Made by a program: the position numbers and the translations under genes. This document shows positions 8,712 through 18,617 of a stretch of 64,000 nucleotides of DNA, one piece after another. Every line of letters begins with the position of its first letter. Within the stretch, counting starts at the first letter, position 1. The notes under the pieces were generated by a model that was not told the DNA's origin, made no database searches, and worked only from the letters and a program-made list of their open reading frames with translations. Origin of the DNA: an uncultured Paracoccaceae bacterium (GTDB lineage Bacteria; Pseudomonadota; Alphaproteobacteria; Rhodobacterales; Rhodobacteraceae); contig CALICM010000028.1 of the NCBI GenBank assembly GCA_938049225.1, positions 1-64,000 on the forward strand, read 5' to 3'.

Positions 8712-10187
8712 ATGCTGATCCAGGATCATGATCGCGCTGGCGGCTATTGGGGTGCGGTATATGCCTTCACAGCTGTGAAGGGCCTGCAGGTGGTGATCGA
8801 TGGGCCAGTGGGCTGTGAAAACCTGCCGGTGACCAGCGTCTTGCATTACACCGACGGGCTGCCGCCGCATGAGTTGCCGATTGTGGTTACCGGCTTGGGC
8901 GAAGAAGAACTGGGCCGTGAAGGGACCGAGGGCGCGATGAAGCGCGCCTGGGGCACCCTGGATCCGGCTTTGCCAGCCGTTGTGGTGACGGGCTCGATTT
9001 CCGAGATGATTGGCGGTGGGGTGACGCCGCAGGGGACCAATATTCAGCGGTTCCTGCCACGCACTATCGACGAGGATCAGTGGCAGGCTGCCGACCGGGC
9101 GATGACCTGGTTGTTCACCGAGTTCGGGATGACCAAGGGCCGGATGCCGCGCCAGCCCAAGCGCCCCGAGGGTGCGAAGCCTAGGGTTAATATTCTGGGG
9201 CCGATGTACGGCACCTTTAACATGGCGTCCGATCTGGCCGAGATCCGGCGGTTGGTCGAGGGGATCGGGACCGAGGTCAATATGGTCCTGCCGCTAGGTG
9301 CGCATCTGGCGGATATGGCCAAGCTGGTCGATGCGGACGCGAATGTCGTGATGTACCGCGAGTTTGGCAGGGGTCTGGCCGAAGTGCTGGGCAAGCCGTA
9401 CCTGCAGGCGCCGATCGGGGTCGAGAGCACCACGCTTTTCCTCGAGACGCTGGGCGATATGCTGGAACTGGATCCGCAGCCCTTTATCGAGATCGAGAAG
9501 CATTCAACGTTGAAGCCGGTCTGGGATCTGTGGCGGTCCGTGACCCAGGATTTCTTTGCCACGGCCAGTTTCGGGATCGTAGCGAACGAGACCTATGCTC
9601 GGGGTATCCGGAAATATCTGGAAGAGGATCTGGGGCTGCCCTGCGCCTTTGCTGTTGGCCGGGTCGCGGGCAAGAAGACCGACAATGAGGAAGTGCGCGC
9701 GCTGATCCATGGGGAGAAGCCGCTGGTCGTGTTGGGCTCGATCAACGAAAAGATGTACATGGCCGAGATGGCTGCGGGCTTTGGTCCAAAGCCCGCGTTC
9801 ATTGCCGCCAGCTTCCCCGGGGCGGCGATCCGGCGGCACACGGGCACGCCCTTCATGGGGTATGCGGGGGCGACTTATTTACTGCAGGAGATCTGCAACA
9901 GCCTCTTTGACGCATTGTTCCACATTCTGCCGCTGGGCAGCGAGATGGATGCGACCGAGGCTACTCCGACCACTTTAAAACGCGATCTGCCCTGGGATGC
10001 CGAAGCCCAGCGGGCGCTGGACGAGATCGTTGCGCGGCATCCGATCCTGACGCGGATCTCGGCCGCGAAGTCACTACGGGACGCAGCGGAAAAAGCCGCG
10101 CTCGACGCCGGGGCCGACCGGGTGGAGGCGGGTACCGTCGCCGCCCTGGCCCCGCCCCCCACAACCAAAGACAGGAAGGAGAACTAA
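8712..10187 (+). CDS. bchZ: Chlorophyllide a oxidoreductase subunit BchZ
   Basis: A 491-residue NifK-like partner of BchY. It shows [22 protein letters not shown] at the N-terminus, [19 protein letters not shown] with a cluster-ligand cysteine, [14 protein letters not shown], and a C-terminal helical extension. The ATG at 8712 is chosen because homologues start M-L-(I/V)[11 protein letters not shown] and a GGGGCGGG ribosome site precedes it; the frame is open to 8661. The stop is 2 bases before pufQ, so bch and puf genes share transcripts. Confidence 0.95.
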   Translation: MLIQDHDRAGGYWGAVYAFTAVKGLQVVIDGPVGCENLPVTSVLHYTDGLPPHELPIVVTGLGEEELGREGTEGAMKRAWGTLDPALPAVVVTGSISEMIGGGVTPQGTNIQRFLPRTIDEDQWQAADRAMTWLFTEFGMTKGRMPRQPKRPEGAKPRVNILGPMYGTFNMASDLAEIRRLVEGIGTEVNMVLPLGAHLADMAKLVDADANVVMYREFGRGLAEVLGKPYLQAPIGVESTTLFLETLGDMLELDPQPFIEIEKHSTLKPVWDLWRSVTQDFFATASFGIVANETYARGIRKYLEEDLGLPCAFAVGRVAGKKTDNEEVRALIHGEKPLVVLGSINEKMYMAEMAAGFGPKPAFIAASFPGAAIRRHTGTPFMGYAGATYLLQEICNSLFDALFHILPLGSEMDATEATPTTLKRDLPWDAEAQRALDEIVARHPILTRISAAKSLRDAAEKAALDAGADRVEAGTVAALAPPPTTKDRKEN

Positions 10188-10189
10188 GC

Positions 10190-10402
10190 ATGGAAGCAAG
10201 GTCCCATTATGTCCCCGCACACCGCCACAGGTCAGGTGGGGTGGAATATGGTCTGTATTTCACCGCCGTTTTCGGCATCAGCCTGGTGCCCGCCGCCGCC
10301 CGCATGGTGGCACCCAAACGGGGGGCGCCACGCAAGTTCTTCGTCACCGACGCCTGGGCCCGCGCCCGCGAGGTGACGCCCGTCATTTTCCAGTCGCTGT
10401 GA
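10190..10402 (+). CDS. pufQ: PufQ, puf-operon cytochrome/pigment assembly factor
   Basis: A 70-residue protein with one hydrophobic segment (about residues 18-38, VEYGLYFTAVFGISLVPAAA) and the C-terminal signature WARAREVTPVIF. PufQ is required for normal bacteriochlorophyll levels in Rhodobacter and is the first gene of the puf operon; its exact biochemical role is unsettled. It starts 2 bases after bchZ with an AAGGAGAA ribosome site inside the bchZ 3' end. Length and position match the family. Confidence 0.88.
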   Translation: MEARSHYVPAHRHRSGGVEYGLYFTAVFGISLVPAAARMVAPKRGAPRKFFVTDAWARAREVTPVIFQSL

Positions 10403-10422
10403 GGCGGCTGGAACCCACCATT

Positions 10423-10497
10423 CGGGGGACCGCAAGGCCCCCCGGATAGCCCTGTCCCGCATGGGGCGGGGCACCCTGGCCGCGAGGGTTCCGCGGC
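10423..10497 (+). other. Structured pufQ-pufB leader with several hairpins
   Basis: The 124-base gap between pufQ and pufB holds at least two inverted repeats: CGGGGG...CCCCCG at about 10423-10444 and GCCGCG...CGCGGC at about 10479-10496. In Rhodobacter, stem-loops in this region mark processing of the puf mRNA and shield the pufBA segment; the same role is inferred here. Confidence 0.5.
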
Positions 10498-10526
10498 ATC
10501 GGTCTGACGATCCAGGAGGATAGTTA

Positions 10527-10676
10527 ATGGCTGAAAATACTGGTCTGTCTTTCACAGGCTTGACCGATGACCAGGCGCAGGAACTGCACAGTGTCTACAT
10601 GAGCGGCTTGTACTTATTTGTCGCCGTCGCTGTCGTAGCGCACATCGCGGTTTTCGCATACAAACCCTGGTTCTGA
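10527..10676 (+). CDS. pufB: Light-harvesting 1 beta chain PufB
   Basis: A 49-residue LH1 beta polypeptide of the inner membrane that binds bacteriochlorophyll around the reaction centre. It has an acidic cytoplasmic N-terminus, one transmembrane helix, and the BChl-ligating histidine in [14 protein letters not shown] (His39). Strong ribosome site AGGAGGA upstream. It is followed 10 bases later by pufA. Confidence 0.95.
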   Translation: MAENTGLSFTGLTDDQAQELHSVYMSGLYLFVAVAVVAHIAVFAYKPWF

Positions 10677-10686
10677 GGAGCACACC

Positions 10687-10866
10687 ATGTTCGATATGAG
10701 CAAGTTTTACAAAATCTGGCTGGTGTTCGACCCGCGGCGCGTTTTCGTGGCGCAGGGCGTGTTCCTTTTCCTGTTGGCAGCGATGATTCACCTCGTCCTG
10801 CTGAGCACAGGAGCAGATGGCTACAATTGGTTTGATTGGGTGGCAGCGGAAAGCGCTGGCGGCTGA
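10687..10866 (+). CDS. pufA: Light-harvesting 1 alpha chain PufA
   Basis: A 59-residue LH1 alpha polypeptide. It begins [20 protein letters not shown], has one transmembrane helix with the BChl-ligating histidine in [10 protein letters not shown] (His35), and ends in a short periplasmic tail rich in W/F/Y. It pairs with PufB. A GAGGAG ribosome site overlaps the pufB stop. Confidence 0.95.
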   Translation: MFDMSKFYKIWLVFDPRRVFVAQGVFLFLLAAMIHLVLLSTGADGYNWFDWVAAESAGG

Positions 10867-10889
10867 ACCACTTGAAGCTTGAAGACAAA

Positions 10890-10920
10890 GCCGCGGGCGG
10901 GACTGGCGCCCGGCCGCGGC
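10890..10920 (+). other. pufA-pufL intercistronic hairpin
   Basis: GCCGCGGGCG, a short loop, and CGCCCGGCCGCGGC form a very stable GC-rich stem just after pufA. In Rhodobacter this intercistronic hairpin stops 3' exonucleases and makes pufBA mRNA more abundant than pufLM, setting the LH1 to reaction-centre ratio. No T-run follows, so it is not a strong terminator. Confidence 0.75.
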
Positions 10921-10984
10921 ATATTTGAACGAAACGACGGTTACGCCTTTGGCTTGGGGCGGCCGCCACAGCGGAGATAGAAGT

Positions 10985-11812
10985 ATGGCGTTGCTCAGCT
11001 TCGAAAGAAAATATCGCGTCCGCGGGGGGACGCTGGTCGGCGGCAGCCTGTTCGATTTCTGGGTCGGGCCGTTTTATGTCGGCTTTTTCGGCGTCGTGGG
11101 GATGTTTTTTACCCTGCTGGGCGTCGCGCTAATCTTTTATGGGGCGGCCATCGGGCCGACCTGGAACCCTTGGCTGATTTCGATCTATCCGCCCAAGGTC
11201 GAAGCCGGACTGGCGATGATGCCGCTGAACGAAGGCGGCCTTTGGCAGATTATCACCATCTGCGCGCTGGGCAGTTTTGGTTGCTGGGCACTGCGCGAGG
11301 TCGAGATCTGTAACAAACTGGGGATGGGGTATCACGTACCCTTTGCCTTCAGCGTCGCGATCCTGGCCTATGCGACGCTTGTGGTGATCCGCCCGGTCTG
11401 GATGGGCGCTTGGGGCTACGCTTTCCCCTATGGGATCTGGACACACCTCGATTGGGTGTCGAACGTTGGGTACAACTACGGCAACTTTCACTACAATCCC
11501 GCGCATATGATCGCGGTATCGCTATTTTTCACAACCACGCTGGCCCTTGCCCTGCATGGCTCGCTGATCCTGTCCGCCACCAACCCGAGCGAGAAAGAGG
11601 TCCGCACCCCCGATCACGAGGACACTTATTTCCGCGATTTCATAGGCTATTCGGTGGGTCCCTTGGGCATTCACCGCCTAGGCCTCTTGTTGGCACTGAA
11701 CGCGGGCCTGTGGTCGGCGATCTGCATCGTGATCACCGGCACCCTTTGGGAGGATCAATGGGTGTATTGGTGGGATTGGTATCTGAACCTGCCGTTCTGG
11801 GCTGACCTGTAA
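10985..11812 (+). CDS. pufL: Photosynthetic reaction centre L subunit
   Basis: A 275-residue five-helix membrane protein that, with PufM, binds the special-pair bacteriochlorophylls, bacteriopheophytins, quinones and the non-haem iron. It shows [20 protein letters not shown], the [28 protein letters not shown] region with special-pair and monomer ligands, and [12 protein letters not shown]. The ATG at 10985 gives the conserved N-terminus; the 20 extra upstream codons are not family-like. Confidence 0.97.
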   Translation: MALLSFERKYRVRGGTLVGGSLFDFWVGPFYVGFFGVVGMFFTLLGVALIFYGAAIGPTWNPWLISIYPPKVEAGLAMMPLNEGGLWQIITICALGSFGCWALREVEICNKLGMGYHVPFAFSVAILAYATLVVIRPVWMGAWGYAFPYGIWTHLDWVSNVGYNYGNFHYNPAHMIAVSLFFTTTLALALHGSLILSATNPSEKEVRTPDHEDTYFRDFIGYSVGPLGIHRLGLLLALNAGLWSAICIVITGTLWEDQWVYWWDWYLNLPFWADL

Positions 11813-11826
11813 GGAGGGGTGTGATT

Positions 11827-12789
11827 ATGGCACTGGAATATCAAAACATCTTCACCCAAGTGCAGGTTCAAGGACCGGCCGAGATGGGAATGCCGGTCGA
11901 AGCTGGCTGGAACTCGGACCGTGTTGGCACGCCCAGCTTCTCGAAGCTGGCGGGCTGGTTCGGCAATGCGCAGCTGGGGCCGATCCACTTGGGCTTTTTC
12001 GGGGTGATCAGCTTGATTGCCTTTGCCCTGTGGTTCTTCATCGTCGGCCTGAACTTTTGGATCCAGGTGGATTTTAATCCGGCGCGGTTCCTGAAAGAGC
12101 TGTTCTATCTGTCGCTGGATCCCCCGGCCGAGGAATACGGATTGGGCATGGCACCCCTGATGGAGGGCGGCTGGTGGGTCATTAGCTCGGTCTTCCTGCT
12201 GGTGGCCGTGTTGGCCTGGTGGGCGCGCAGCTATAGCCGCGCGCGGGCCTTGGGCATGGGCTATCACGTGTGCTGGGCCTTTGCGTCGGCGATCTGGTTG
12301 TTCCTGGTGCTGGGCTTGATCCGGCCGCTGATGATGGGCAGCTGGGCCGAGGCCGTGCCTTATGGCATTTTCCCGCATCTGGATTGGACGAACAACTTCA
12401 GCCTGACCTATGGCAACCTGTTCTACAATCCGTTCCATGCGCTTTCGATCGTGTTCCTCTATGGGTCGACCCTGTTGTTCGCTATGCATGGCGCCACGAT
12501 CCTGGCGGTAACCCGCGTAGGCGGCGACCGCGAGGTCGAGCAGATCCTGGACCGCGGCACCGCGTCCGAGCGCGCGGGCCTGTTCTGGCGCTGGACCATG
12601 GGCTTTAACGCCACGATGGAGGGGATCCATCGCTGGGCTTGGTGGTTCGCGGTGCTGTGCACGCTGACAGGCGGCATCGGCATTCTGCTGACCGGCACCG
12701 TGGTGGACAATTGGTACGAATGGGCCGTCGATCACGGGTATGGCCCGGTCTACACCGACGACATAGAACTACCGGGTATCAACGGCTGA
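11827..12789 (+). CDS. pufM: Photosynthetic reaction centre M subunit
   Basis: A 320-residue partner of PufL in the reaction-centre core. It starts [19 protein letters not shown] and contains [20 protein letters not shown] with its histidine ligand and [12 protein letters not shown]. An AAGGAGGGG site 8-15 bases upstream decides for ATG 11827 over the GTG at 11821. It is the last gene of the puf operon here. The C-terminus ([16 protein letters not shown]) is of normal length. Confidence 0.97.
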   Translation: MALEYQNIFTQVQVQGPAEMGMPVEAGWNSDRVGTPSFSKLAGWFGNAQLGPIHLGFFGVISLIAFALWFFIVGLNFWIQVDFNPARFLKELFYLSLDPPAEEYGLGMAPLMEGGWWVISSVFLLVAVLAWWARSYSRARALGMGYHVCWAFASAIWLFLVLGLIRPLMMGSWAEAVPYGIFPHLDWTNNFSLTYGNLFYNPFHALSIVFLYGSTLLFAMHGATILAVTRVGGDREVEQILDRGTASERAGLFWRWTMGFNATMEGIHRWAWWFAVLCTLTGGIGILLTGTVVDNWYEWAVDHGYGPVYTDDIELPGING

Positions 12790-12859
12790 CGCGGCGCGGG
12801 CGGCGGGGCCCTTGTAGGGTCACCGCGCCCGTGCGCTTGATACCCGTATCCGGCCCCTG

Positions 12860-12894
12860 AACCGCACCGATCTTTTGATCCGGTGCGGTTTTTC
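12860..12894 (+). terminator. Rho-independent terminator of the puf operon
   Basis: AACCGCACCGATC-TTTT-GATCCGGTGCGGTT followed by TTTT, about 70 bases after pufM. It closes the operon and leaves no room for pufC or pufX in this transcript. Confidence 0.9.
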
Positions 12895-13099
12895 ATATCG
12901 TGTTACTGTCAGATGAAGACCTCACTTCCGATCGGGCGTGCACACTCAAGTGACGGATCATGATGATTGGGAGAGGAATGGAATGAGCGAGTATGGAGGC
13001 GGGTGCCTATGATACACGACATGGTATGCGTTCACGCGCTCGCCGAAATCTGCGATCAAGTGCTTTTGCCGTGATTGCCGACACGCTACCGGGGCCAGG

Positions 13100-14134
13100 T
13101 CAGCCCCTGAGCGCTCTCAGCATGACATCGACATTCGCCGGATCCGCCTCGGGTGTGATCCCGTGGCCCAAGTTGAAGATATAGGGGCCGTCGGCGAAAT
13201 GGGCGGCGGTTTCTTGTACAGTACGGGTCAGGGCCCCACCGCCGGTGATCAGCAGGGTGGGGTCCAGGTTGCCTTGGACACAGGTTAAGGGTTGCAGGGT
13301 CGCGGCGGCCCAGGCTGGGTCGACATTGGTGTCGATGGCGCAGGCGGCGACTTGGGTCTGTTTGACAAAGGGCACGACTTTCTCGCCCGCCTGTCGCGGG
13401 AAGCCGATCACCGGCACGGCCGGGTGCACGGCGTGGATGCGTTGGATGATCCGGCGCGCAGGGTCGGTTGCATATTTGTGGAACAAGGCACCGGGCAGGG
13501 CGCCGGCCCAGCTGTCGAAGAGTTTGACCACCTCGGCCCCCGCCTCGATCTGCGCAATCAGATAGTCGGCGGTTGCCTCGGTCAGCAGGTCCATCAACGC
13601 GTCGAAGGTGGCCGGATCGCCATACATCAGCTTCTTTGCGGGGCCCTGTTCCTTGGTGCCCTGGCCCGCGATCATATAAGTCGCGACGGTCCAGGGCGCC
13701 CCGGCGAAGCCGATCAACGTGGTCTCGTTGGGTAGGGCGCGCTTCAGGATGCGCACGGTCTCGTAAACCGGGGCCAGCGTGTCGTGGATGTCTTCGATGG
13801 GCTTGAGTTGCGCCAGGCCCGCCGCATCGGTGATGGTCGACAGGCGCGGCCCTTCGCCCTCGACAAACCACAGATCAGCCCCCAGCGCTTGGGGCAGCAG
13901 CAGGATATCGGCAAAGAGGATCGCCGCATCGAACCCATAGCGGCGGATTGGCTGCAAGGTGACCTCGGCCGCCAGGTCGGGGGCGTAGCACAGCTCCAGA
14001 AAGCTACCCGCCTGGGCGCGGGTGGCGCGGTACTCGGGCAGGTAGCGGCCCGCTTGGCGCATCATCCAAACCGGTGGGGTCGGCAGCGCCTCTCCCGCCA
14101 GCGCGCGCATGATGGTTTTGTCTTTTGTCTGCAT
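13100..14134 (-). CDS. hemE: Uroporphyrinogen decarboxylase HemE
   Basis: A 344-residue cytosolic enzyme converting uroporphyrinogen III to coproporphyrinogen III, on the shared haem/bacteriochlorophyll route. The N-terminal signature [17 protein letters not shown] (about residues 20-36) with its substrate-binding arginines is intact, as are [14 protein letters not shown] and the C-terminal FNLGHGI. It is convergent with the puf operon and divergent from hemC, placing tetrapyrrole supply inside the photosynthesis cluster. Confidence 0.96.
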   Translation of the reverse strand: MQTKDKTIMRALAGEALPTPPVWMMRQAGRYLPEYRATRAQAGSFLELCYAPDLAAEVTLQPIRRYGFDAAILFADILLLPQALGADLWFVEGEGPRLSTITDAAGLAQLKPIEDIHDTLAPVYETVRILKRALPNETTLIGFAGAPWTVATYMIAGQGTKEQGPAKKLMYGDPATFDALMDLLTEATADYLIAQIEAGAEVVKLFDSWAGALPGALFHKYATDPARRIIQRIHAVHPAVPVIGFPRQAGEKVVPFVKQTQVAACAIDTNVDPAWAAATLQPLTCVQGNLDPTLLITGGGALTRTVQETAAHFADGPYIFNLGHGITPEADPANVDVMLRALRG

Positions 14135-14241
14135 GGGTTCCTCGGGGGCTGCCTGGCGGGAAAGCTTAGGGGGTGTGATCGGTAAGTGGAAGGGCGTTAT
14201 GGCAATTGCCTGCGCGAAACCAGCAGGTTAGGGTGCCCATC

Positions 14242-15183
14242 ATGCAGGATCACGCCCCCTCGCCAGATACGCCGTTGCGCATTGGCACACGCGGCTCGCC
14301 CCTCGCGCTGGCGCAGGCGCATGAGACACGCGCACGGCTGATGGCAGCGCATGATCTGCCCGAGACTGCGTTCGAAATTGTGGTGATCAAGACCACCGGG
14401 GACAAGGTCTTGGACCGCCCCTTGGGCGAGATCGGCGGTAAGGGCTTGTTTACCAAAGAGATCGAAGAGGCGATGCTGGCGGGGCAGATCGACATCGCTG
14501 TGCATTCGATGAAGGACATGCCAGTGGAGCAGCCCGATGGTCTGGTGTTGGATTGCTATCTGCCGCGCGAGGATGCGCGCGATGCCTTTGTCTCACTGAC
14601 ATACGCCTCCCTGGCCGACGTGCCAGCGGGCACGTTGATGGGCACCTCCAGCCTGCGGCGGCGGGCGCAATTGATGCACGCGCGGCCTGATCTGCAGGTG
14701 GTCGAATTTCGCGGCAACGTGCAGACGCGGTTGAAGAAACTGGGCGATGGTGTGGCGGGGGCGACGTTCCTGGCGATGGCGGGGCTGACGCGGCTGGGAA
14801 TGCTGGCGGATGTGCCACATGCGCCGATCGAGACCGACCAAATGTTACCGGCGGTTGCCCAAGGCGCGATCGGGATCGAGCGGCGCGTGGACAACGAGCG
14901 CGCCGCCGGCCTGTTGGCGCCGATACATCACGTGGAAACCGGCCTGCGGCTGATGGCCGAGCGGGCGTTTCTGCGGGGCCTGGACGGGTCTTGTCAGACG
15001 CCCATTGGCGGGCTGGCCGAGTTGAGCGCTGAGGGGTTGCGGTTGCGGGGCGAGATTATCCGGCCCGACGGGTCCGAGAGCCTGACCCATAGTCTGGCCG
15101 GTGGCGCCAACGACGGCGCAAGGATCGGGGCCGAGGCTGCCGCCAAGTTGCGGTCCCAGGGCGGTCCGGGCTTCTTTTCATGA
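14242..15183 (+). CDS. hemC: Hydroxymethylbilane synthase (porphobilinogen deaminase) HemC
   Basis: A 313-residue enzyme that polymerises four porphobilinogens to hydroxymethylbilane using a dipyrromethane cofactor. It shows RIGTRGSPLALAQA, IVVIKTTGDK, IDIAVHSMKDMP, GTSSLRRRAQL and the cofactor-attaching cysteine in LDGSCQTPIGG. The ATG at 14242 is chosen since it lies 12 residues before RIGTRGS; an in-frame TTG at 14206 is less likely. It is transcribed away from hemE. Confidence 0.95.
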   Translation: MQDHAPSPDTPLRIGTRGSPLALAQAHETRARLMAAHDLPETAFEIVVIKTTGDKVLDRPLGEIGGKGLFTKEIEEAMLAGQIDIAVHSMKDMPVEQPDGLVLDCYLPREDARDAFVSLTYASLADVPAGTLMGTSSLRRRAQLMHARPDLQVVEFRGNVQTRLKKLGDGVAGATFLAMAGLTRLGMLADVPHAPIETDQMLPAVAQGAIGIERRVDNERAAGLLAPIHHVETGLRLMAERAFLRGLDGSCQTPIGGLAELSAEGLRLRGEIIRPDGSESLTHSLAGGANDGARIGAEAAAKLRSQGGPGFFS

Positions 15184-15250
15184 TGATTTTATGATAAATC
15201 TCAAGCGTTAGTGGTTCTTGAGTGGGGTATTTACCCCGGAAAGGACGCGC

Positions 15251-15565
15251 ATGACCCGCGTCTACGAGGTGAACAGGCCCGAATACGCGAACCTGACCGT
15301 CGGTGTGGTGCAATCGGCGGGAGCCGCCGATTTGCTGGTGTATCGCAACGACCGGGCGGTGTCTCAATCCAATGCGGAGCCGATCTGGTGCTTTGTCAAA
15401 GGGCGTGAAACGGCGCATGTGTCGGTGTATTTCGTGCCCGCGGGGCATGGCGGCGCGCAGTTGCGGATCGCCTGGACCAAAACGCCGTCGCTGGCGGGGT
15501 GGATGCGGCACCACAAGTTCCGCGGCATGCTGGCGCGGCGACATCCCGACAGGGTGCCTGCCTGA
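15251..15565 (+). CDS. DUF6150-like small protein
   Basis: A 104-residue protein of alternating short beta-strand motifs: TRVYEVNRPEYANLTVGVV, AADLLVYRND, IWCFVKGRETAHVSVYFV and AQLRIAWTKTPSLAGW. This spacing resembles the DUF6150 family (repeated 'xVYxVxxxxxAdlxVyxV' units). The function is unknown to me. It lies 68 bases after hemC on the same strand and faces idi. ATG at 15251 with GGA-rich upstream sequence; an upstream in-frame start at 15218 is possible. Confidence 0.7.
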   Translation: MTRVYEVNRPEYANLTVGVVQSAGAADLLVYRNDRAVSQSNAEPIWCFVKGRETAHVSVYFVPAGHGGAQLRIAWTKTPSLAGWMRHHKFRGMLARRHPDRVPA

Positions 15566-15601
15566 GCTTGTAAAGTCGGTTCCGGTTTAAGTCGAAACGC
15601 G

Positions 15602-16120
15602 TTAGGCCGCCTCGCCAAAAATCTGGCCAGCGTGTTCTGCCATATAGATCCGCAGCCAAGGCGTGAAGCGGTCTGGCGTGTCGCTAATCTCGGTGCGCAG
15701 AGTATCAAGATCGATCCAGCGGGTCTCGATCACCTCATCGGGGTTGAGGGTTAGCGCGGGGCGGCCATGGCCCAGGAACATATGGACCACCTCATGTTCG
15801 GTCAGACCGCCGCCGACATCGGCGCGGTACTCGATCTGATCGCGTGGGGTCAGGGGTAGACCCGTTATACCCAGTTCCTCGCGCAGGCGGCGGGTGGCGC
15901 AGGTCTGAAAGTCTTCGTCCCAATGCGGATGCGTGCAGCAGGCGTTCGCCCACAGGCCCGGCGTATGGTATTTGGTCAGCGCGCGCCGCTGCAGCAGGGT
16001 ACGCGACCCATCCATGATGAACACGGAAATGGCCGGGTGCTTCAGGCTCCTTTGATGGACCTCAAGCTTGTTGATCGGCGTTAGTTGGCCGTCGATCCAG
16101 GCGGGGATCGTCTGCGTCAT
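15602..16120 (-). CDS. idi: Isopentenyl-diphosphate delta-isomerase, type 1
   Basis: A 172-residue Nudix-fold enzyme interconverting IPP and DMAPP for carotenoid and phytyl precursors. It carries the type 1 signature KYHTPGLWANACCTHPHWDE with the catalytic cysteine and metal histidines, the Nudix-like CATRRLREELGI, and EHEVVHMFLG. Its start overlaps the bchP stop by 4 bases, making it the last gene of the minus-strand ppaA-to-idi operon. Confidence 0.93.
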   Translation of the reverse strand: MTQTIPAWIDGQLTPINKLEVHQRSLKHPAISVFIMDGSRTLLQRRALTKYHTPGLWANACCTHPHWDEDFQTCATRRLREELGITGLPLTPRDQIEYRADVGGGLTEHEVVHMFLGHGRPALTLNPDEVIETRWIDLDTLRTEISDTPDRFTPWLRIYMAEHAGQIFGEAA

Positions 16121-17295
16121 GTCGCGGGGATCAGCCGGGTCAAATGGCCGATGTTCTTGGCCATAATCCGCAGATGGGCCAGGGGCCGGGCGCGGACGAG
16201 TTTCTTGTTCATATAGGCCTCGAACGTTAGGCGCTGCACATCGACGTCGCGGCAGAGCGTGACGAAACGCTCGCGCCGGTTGTCGGATTTATACCAGGTA
16301 TCCTGCATCATGCGCAGGACGCGGAACACCATTTTATGTTCTTTCATGAAGAACCGCCGCGCCAGTTTCAAGTCCGCCGCTCGGCCCGAGGTCAGGCAGG
16401 CGCTGGCAGCCATGGCGGCGAATTGACCGCCGACCATCGCATAATAGATCCCTTCGCCCGAAGACGGCGCGACGACGCCGGCGGCATCGCCCGCCAGCAC
16501 CACGTCGCGGCCGTTGTCCCAACGTTTGAGCGGTTGCAGCGGGATCGGGGCGCCCTCACGGCGGATGGTTTCGCAATTGGTCAAGCCCGAAGCGCTGCGA
16601 AGCGCGGCGGTGGCCTTTTTCAGATCGACACCCTTGATGCCCGAACCCATACCGACGCTGGCCTGGCCGCCATGGGGGAAGACCCAGCCGTAGAAGTCAG
16701 GGCTGATGCGGCCGTCATAGATGACGTCGCAGCGGGTGGGGTCATAAGCCTCGCTGGTGTGTTGCGGCGCCTTGATCACTTCGTGATAGGCGATGACGTA
16801 AGGAATGGTGTCGCCGCCGGGGACCTCGGCGCGGGCCACGTCGGACCGGGCGCCGTCGGCGCCGACGATCAGTTTTGTGGTGATCGGGACAGATTGATCG
16901 GCACCACGGGGGCGGTACCAGACCTGGGTGCCTCGCTCGTCGCGGGTTATTTTGGTGAAGGTGCCGGTGAAGCGCGTGGCCCCGGCGTCAACGGCACGGC
17001 CGCGCAGAAACTCGTCGAAATGCTCGCGGTCGACCATGCCGACATAGCCGTTCTCGATCGCGATATCGACCTTTTGCGCGGTGGGCGAGATCATGCGGGC
17101 GGTGTTGATACGCGCAACGATCTGGCTGTCGGGGATGTTGAAATCGCGGATCAAACGCGGCGGCACCGCCCCGCCACAGGGTTTGATCCGGCCCGCGCGG
17201 TCAATCATCGCCACCCGGTGCCCGGATCGCGCCAAATCCTCGGCTGTCGTGGCCCCGGATGGGCCGCCGCCCACAACAACAACATCGAATTCCAT
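16117..17295 (-). CDS. bchP: Geranylgeranyl reductase BchP
   Basis: A 392-residue flavoprotein that reduces the geranylgeranyl tail of bacteriochlorophyll (or free GGPP) to phytyl. It shows the FAD motif VVVVGGGPSGATTAEDLARSG, the CGGAVPPRLI segment, VGADGARSDVARAE and the second FAD contact VVLAGDAAGVVAPSSGEG. It starts 2 bases after the upstream pucC-like stop and overlaps idi. Confidence 0.95.
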   Translation of the reverse strand: MEFDVVVVGGGPSGATTAEDLARSGHRVAMIDRAGRIKPCGGAVPPRLIRDFNIPDSQIVARINTARMISPTAQKVDIAIENGYVGMVDREHFDEFLRGRAVDAGATRFTGTFTKITRDERGTQVWYRPRGADQSVPITTKLIVGADGARSDVARAEVPGGDTIPYVIAYHEVIKAPQHTSEAYDPTRCDVIYDGRISPDFYGWVFPHGGQASVGMGSGIKGVDLKKATAALRSASGLTNCETIRREGAPIPLQPLKRWDNGRDVVLAGDAAGVVAPSSGEGIYYAMVGGQFAAMAASACLTSGRAADLKLARRFFMKEHKMVFRVLRMMQDTWYKSDNRRERFVTLCRDVDVQRLTFEAYMNKKLVRARPLAHLRIMAKNIGHLTRLIPAT

Positions 17296-17297
17296 GG

Positions 17298-18617
17298 TTA
17301 TTCTCCTGGAACCAGGGCGGGGCAGGGCGCCTCGCGGATGGTGATTCTGAGGGCGAGGAGGGCCGAGACGAAGAAGAGGCTCCCTTCGGCGATAAAGACG
17401 GCGCCATAGGCGGTGGCATCGGAGGTGGTGAGCGCCCGGGCGACGTCGACCGCGACGGTGCCCAGGAAGGCGCCTAGGCCAAAGGCGATGGCTTGGGCGG
17501 CGCCGAACACGCCCATGCGCACGCCCTCTTGCGGGCCGTCACCCTCGGACGCCAAGCCCATCATCGCGCCGATGGCGGCCACGGCGAAGCTGCCGTTGGC
17601 CAGGCCCAGCGCGAAGACGTTCAACGACAGGGGCCAGCTGTCCAGTTGAGCGCCCAGGCCAAGGGCGACCAGCGCCGCGCCTGAGGCCAGGCAGCCTCCG
17701 ACGATCCAAGCACGGGTTGGAATATGGACGATGCGTTTGGCCCAGGTGGCCGAAATCAAAACCGCGATCATGCCCAAAAGCGCGCCCTGATGCAGCTTGG
17801 ATCCAAGTGTCGTGCTTTCACCCGGGGTCATGCCGAAGACGTGCCCAGCAAAGGGCTCAAGGATCAGGTCTTGGGCGTTATAAGCGAACATCGCGGCGAA
17901 AACGAAGATCGCGAAGCTGCGGGCGCGGGGATCTGCCCATACCTCAGCAAGGGCGATGCGGAGGCTGCGCGGTGCGGGGGCTTTGGGACCCTCGCCAAAG
18001 ACCCCTTCGCGGCTTTCCAGCCGTGCCCCTTCGATCCCCCAGACGCCGAGCAGCGCCAGCAGAAATGCCGCCGCGCAGACGATGCCGGTGATCACCAGCA
18101 GGCGTTGCGGGGAATAGGGGTCCAGGTTCAGGCCCACGGTGGCGCCGGTGATCGCCAGGCCTGCGACCATCATGATCCAAACGGCCGAGCCTGCGGCGGC
18201 CTTGCGCTCGGGCGCGACGCGGGCCGCGAGTAGGGCCAGCAGGTTGGTCCCGGCGGCACCGATGCCCAGGCCGATCAGCAGAAAGGCCGGGATGGCCAGC
18301 GCGATGCCCAGGACGGGCCCGCTGCCCATCAGGACCACTGAAAGCGTGGCCGCCAGCCCGCCGAGGGCCAGTGCCGCGACGCCGCCGATGATCCAAGGGG
18401 TGCGGCGGCGGCCTTGGTCGGCGCCGTGGCCGAAATGGGGGCGTAGGAATTGTGTGGCGTAATAGACCGCGAACAGAAACCCGGCCAGGGTGGCGGGGAA
18501 GGCCAGTTCCACCACCATGACCCGGTTGAGCGTGGTCGTCGTCAGCACCAACACGGCGCCCAGGGCCATTTGCACCAGGCCCAGCCGCAGAATGTTCGGC
18601 CAGCTGAGATAGGTCAT
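17298..18617 (-). CDS. PucC-family (BCD) transporter-like assembly protein
   Basis: A 439-residue, roughly 12-helix membrane protein of the BCD/PucC branch of the major facilitator superfamily, often annotated as bch2, orf428 or PucC between bchG and bchP. Relatives chaperone bacteriochlorophyll delivery to LH complexes. It shows LRLGLVQMALGAVLVLTTTTLNRVMVVEL, RPHFGHGADQGRRRTPWI, and NAQDLILEPFAGHVFGM. The ATG at 18617 overlaps the bchG stop (ATGA). It is a paralogue of lhaA at 30754. Confidence 0.9.
   Translation of the reverse strand: MTYLSWPNILRLGLVQMALGAVLVLTTTTLNRVMVVELAFPATLAGFLFAVYYATQFLRPHFGHGADQGRRRTPWIIGGVAALALGGLAATLSVVLMGSGPVLGIALAIPAFLLIGLGIGAAGTNLLALLAARVAPERKAAAGSAVWIMMVAGLAITGATVGLNLDPYSPQRLLVITGIVCAAAFLLALLGVWGIEGARLESREGVFGEGPKAPAPRSLRIALAEVWADPRARSFAIFVFAAMFAYNAQDLILEPFAGHVFGMTPGESTTLGSKLHQGALLGMIAVLISATWAKRIVHIPTRAWIVGGCLASGAALVALGLGAQLDSWPLSLNVFALGLANGSFAVAAIGAMMGLASEGDGPQEGVRMGVFGAAQAIAFGLGAFLGTVAVDVARALTTSDATAYGAVFIAEGSLFFVSALLALRITIREAPCPALVPGE

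Noticed and set aside
12993-13184. A 63-codon open frame after the puf terminator as a possible pufX
   Set aside because: It has no transmembrane segment, lies beyond the terminator, and overlaps the hemE end in antisense.
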